Assembly: GCA_018066865.1 (NCBI GenBank)
Contig: JAGPVT010000155.1
Span: 1 to 61,439 of the forward strand
Direction: 5' to 3'
DNA from: Marinobacter sp.
Lineage (GTDB): Bacteria > Pseudomonadota > Gammaproteobacteria > Pseudomonadales > Oleiphilaceae
DNA: 61,439 bases
Shown here: in pieces, positions 61,288-61,439 of the stretch
How positions within the stretch are numbered: the stretch's first letter is position 1
Layout: every line of letters begins with the position of its first letter
The notes under the pieces: model-generated
Told to the model about the DNA's origin: nothing
Seen by the model: the letters and a program-made list of their open reading frames with translations, nothing else
Databases searched by the model: none
Program-made: the position numbers and the translations under genes

Positions 61288-61439
61288 TTAGCTTGCTCGC
61301 AAAAGGGATGCGTAGCGCTCCAGGTGGAAGTCATCGTCGCCCAGCTGGTGGTTGATCATGATCAGGCGCTTGGCGTAATGGGCAAAGTTGTATTCCCATG
61401 TCATGCCAATGCCGCCGTGGGACTGTATACCCTGTTCTG
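61288..61439 (-). CDS. acyl-CoA dehydrogenase, C-terminal part (cut by window end)
   Basis: The last 49 codons of a gene entering from the right. The translation contains QSHGGIGMTWEYNFAHYAKRL, of the kind found near the end of acyl-CoA dehydrogenases, then GDDDFHLERYASLLRAS and TAA. HGGIGMTWE marks the branch used for substrates such as short or cyclic acyl-CoAs, distinct from the ACAD10/11 type at 53114. Confidence 0.82.
   Translation of the reverse strand, partial: EQGIQSHGGIGMTWEYNFAHYAKRLIMINHQLGDDDFHLERYASLLRAS

Noticed and set aside
1-61439. CRISPR array, tRNA, rRNA, IS element or prophage
   Set aside because: No regularly spaced repeats, cloverleaf, rRNA segment, transposase or phage structural protein was recognised on either strand by eye; a tRNA/Infernal scan would settle the RNA part.

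Overview
The window looks like chromosomal DNA of a marine, moderately halophilic gammaproteobacterium, most likely Marinobacter or a close relative. This rests on a TeaABCD ectoine TRAP transporter, an NhaD sodium/proton antiporter, two tripartite TRAP systems, a large acyl-CoA catabolic repertoire and a complete phenylacetate (paa) cluster. No rRNA, tRNA, phage, insertion sequence or CRISPR array was seen. All calls come from reading the sequence and from memory of families; no database search was run.

Layout. 79-2306: a membrane diguanylate cyclase converging on teaD. 1863-5401 (minus): teaABCD, uptake of ectoine and hydroxyectoine. 5490-9647: single genes (small alpha/beta hydrolase, luciferase-like flavin oxidoreductase, a free-standing ovothiol-type methyltransferase, NfsA nitroreductase, a crotonase). 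9816-16417 (plus): a Liv-type ABC transporter operon ending in an acyl-CoA ligase. 16561-18069: nhaD. 18070-18642: debris, with a P-type ATPase fragment abutting the tail of an unrelated DUF6351-like gene.

18643-38005 is the phenylacetate region. It holds the repressor gene paaX, a second Liv-type ABC operon (20084-25344), paaABCDEZ and paaGHIJK (both minus) and paaY (plus). I find the same two-part operator, TGATAC-N27-GTATCA (one mismatch in one copy), overlapping a plausible sigma70 promoter at three places: upstream of the ABC operon, of paaA and of paaG. The spacing equals the one I remember for the E. coli PaaX operator. This ties the ABC transporter to phenylacetate catabolism. Its last gene fuses an intact-looking hemerythrin (di-iron, O2-binding) domain to the LivF ATPase. 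Because the PaaABC(E) epoxidase consumes O2, this suggests an oxygen-responsive phenylacetate importer, which is the most novel item here.

38082-44410 (minus) is a signalling operon: a CHASE hybrid histidine kinase with Hpt, a REC-GGDEF cyclase, and a REC-PAS-GGDEF-EAL protein. 44606-46051 has a small conserved-looking protein and a CynX-type MFS permease. 46117-49107 (minus) is a second TRAP transporter of the FcbT/TakP type.

49272-61439 is acyl-CoA catabolism: crotonase, two acyl-CoA ligases, two SDRs, hot-dog thioesterase, an ACAD10/11-like acyl-CoA dehydrogenase, an APH-type kinase, a SurE-like phosphatase overlapping the kinase gene, a ketopantoate-reductase-like enzyme, a MaoC hydratase, a class II aldolase and the end of another acyl-CoA dehydrogenase. 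The kinase plus dehydrogenase pair is the split version of mammalian ACAD10/ACAD11 and resembles the 4-hydroxyacyl-CoA phosphorylation route known from levulinate catabolism. Two nested inverted repeats lie between genes of this operon.
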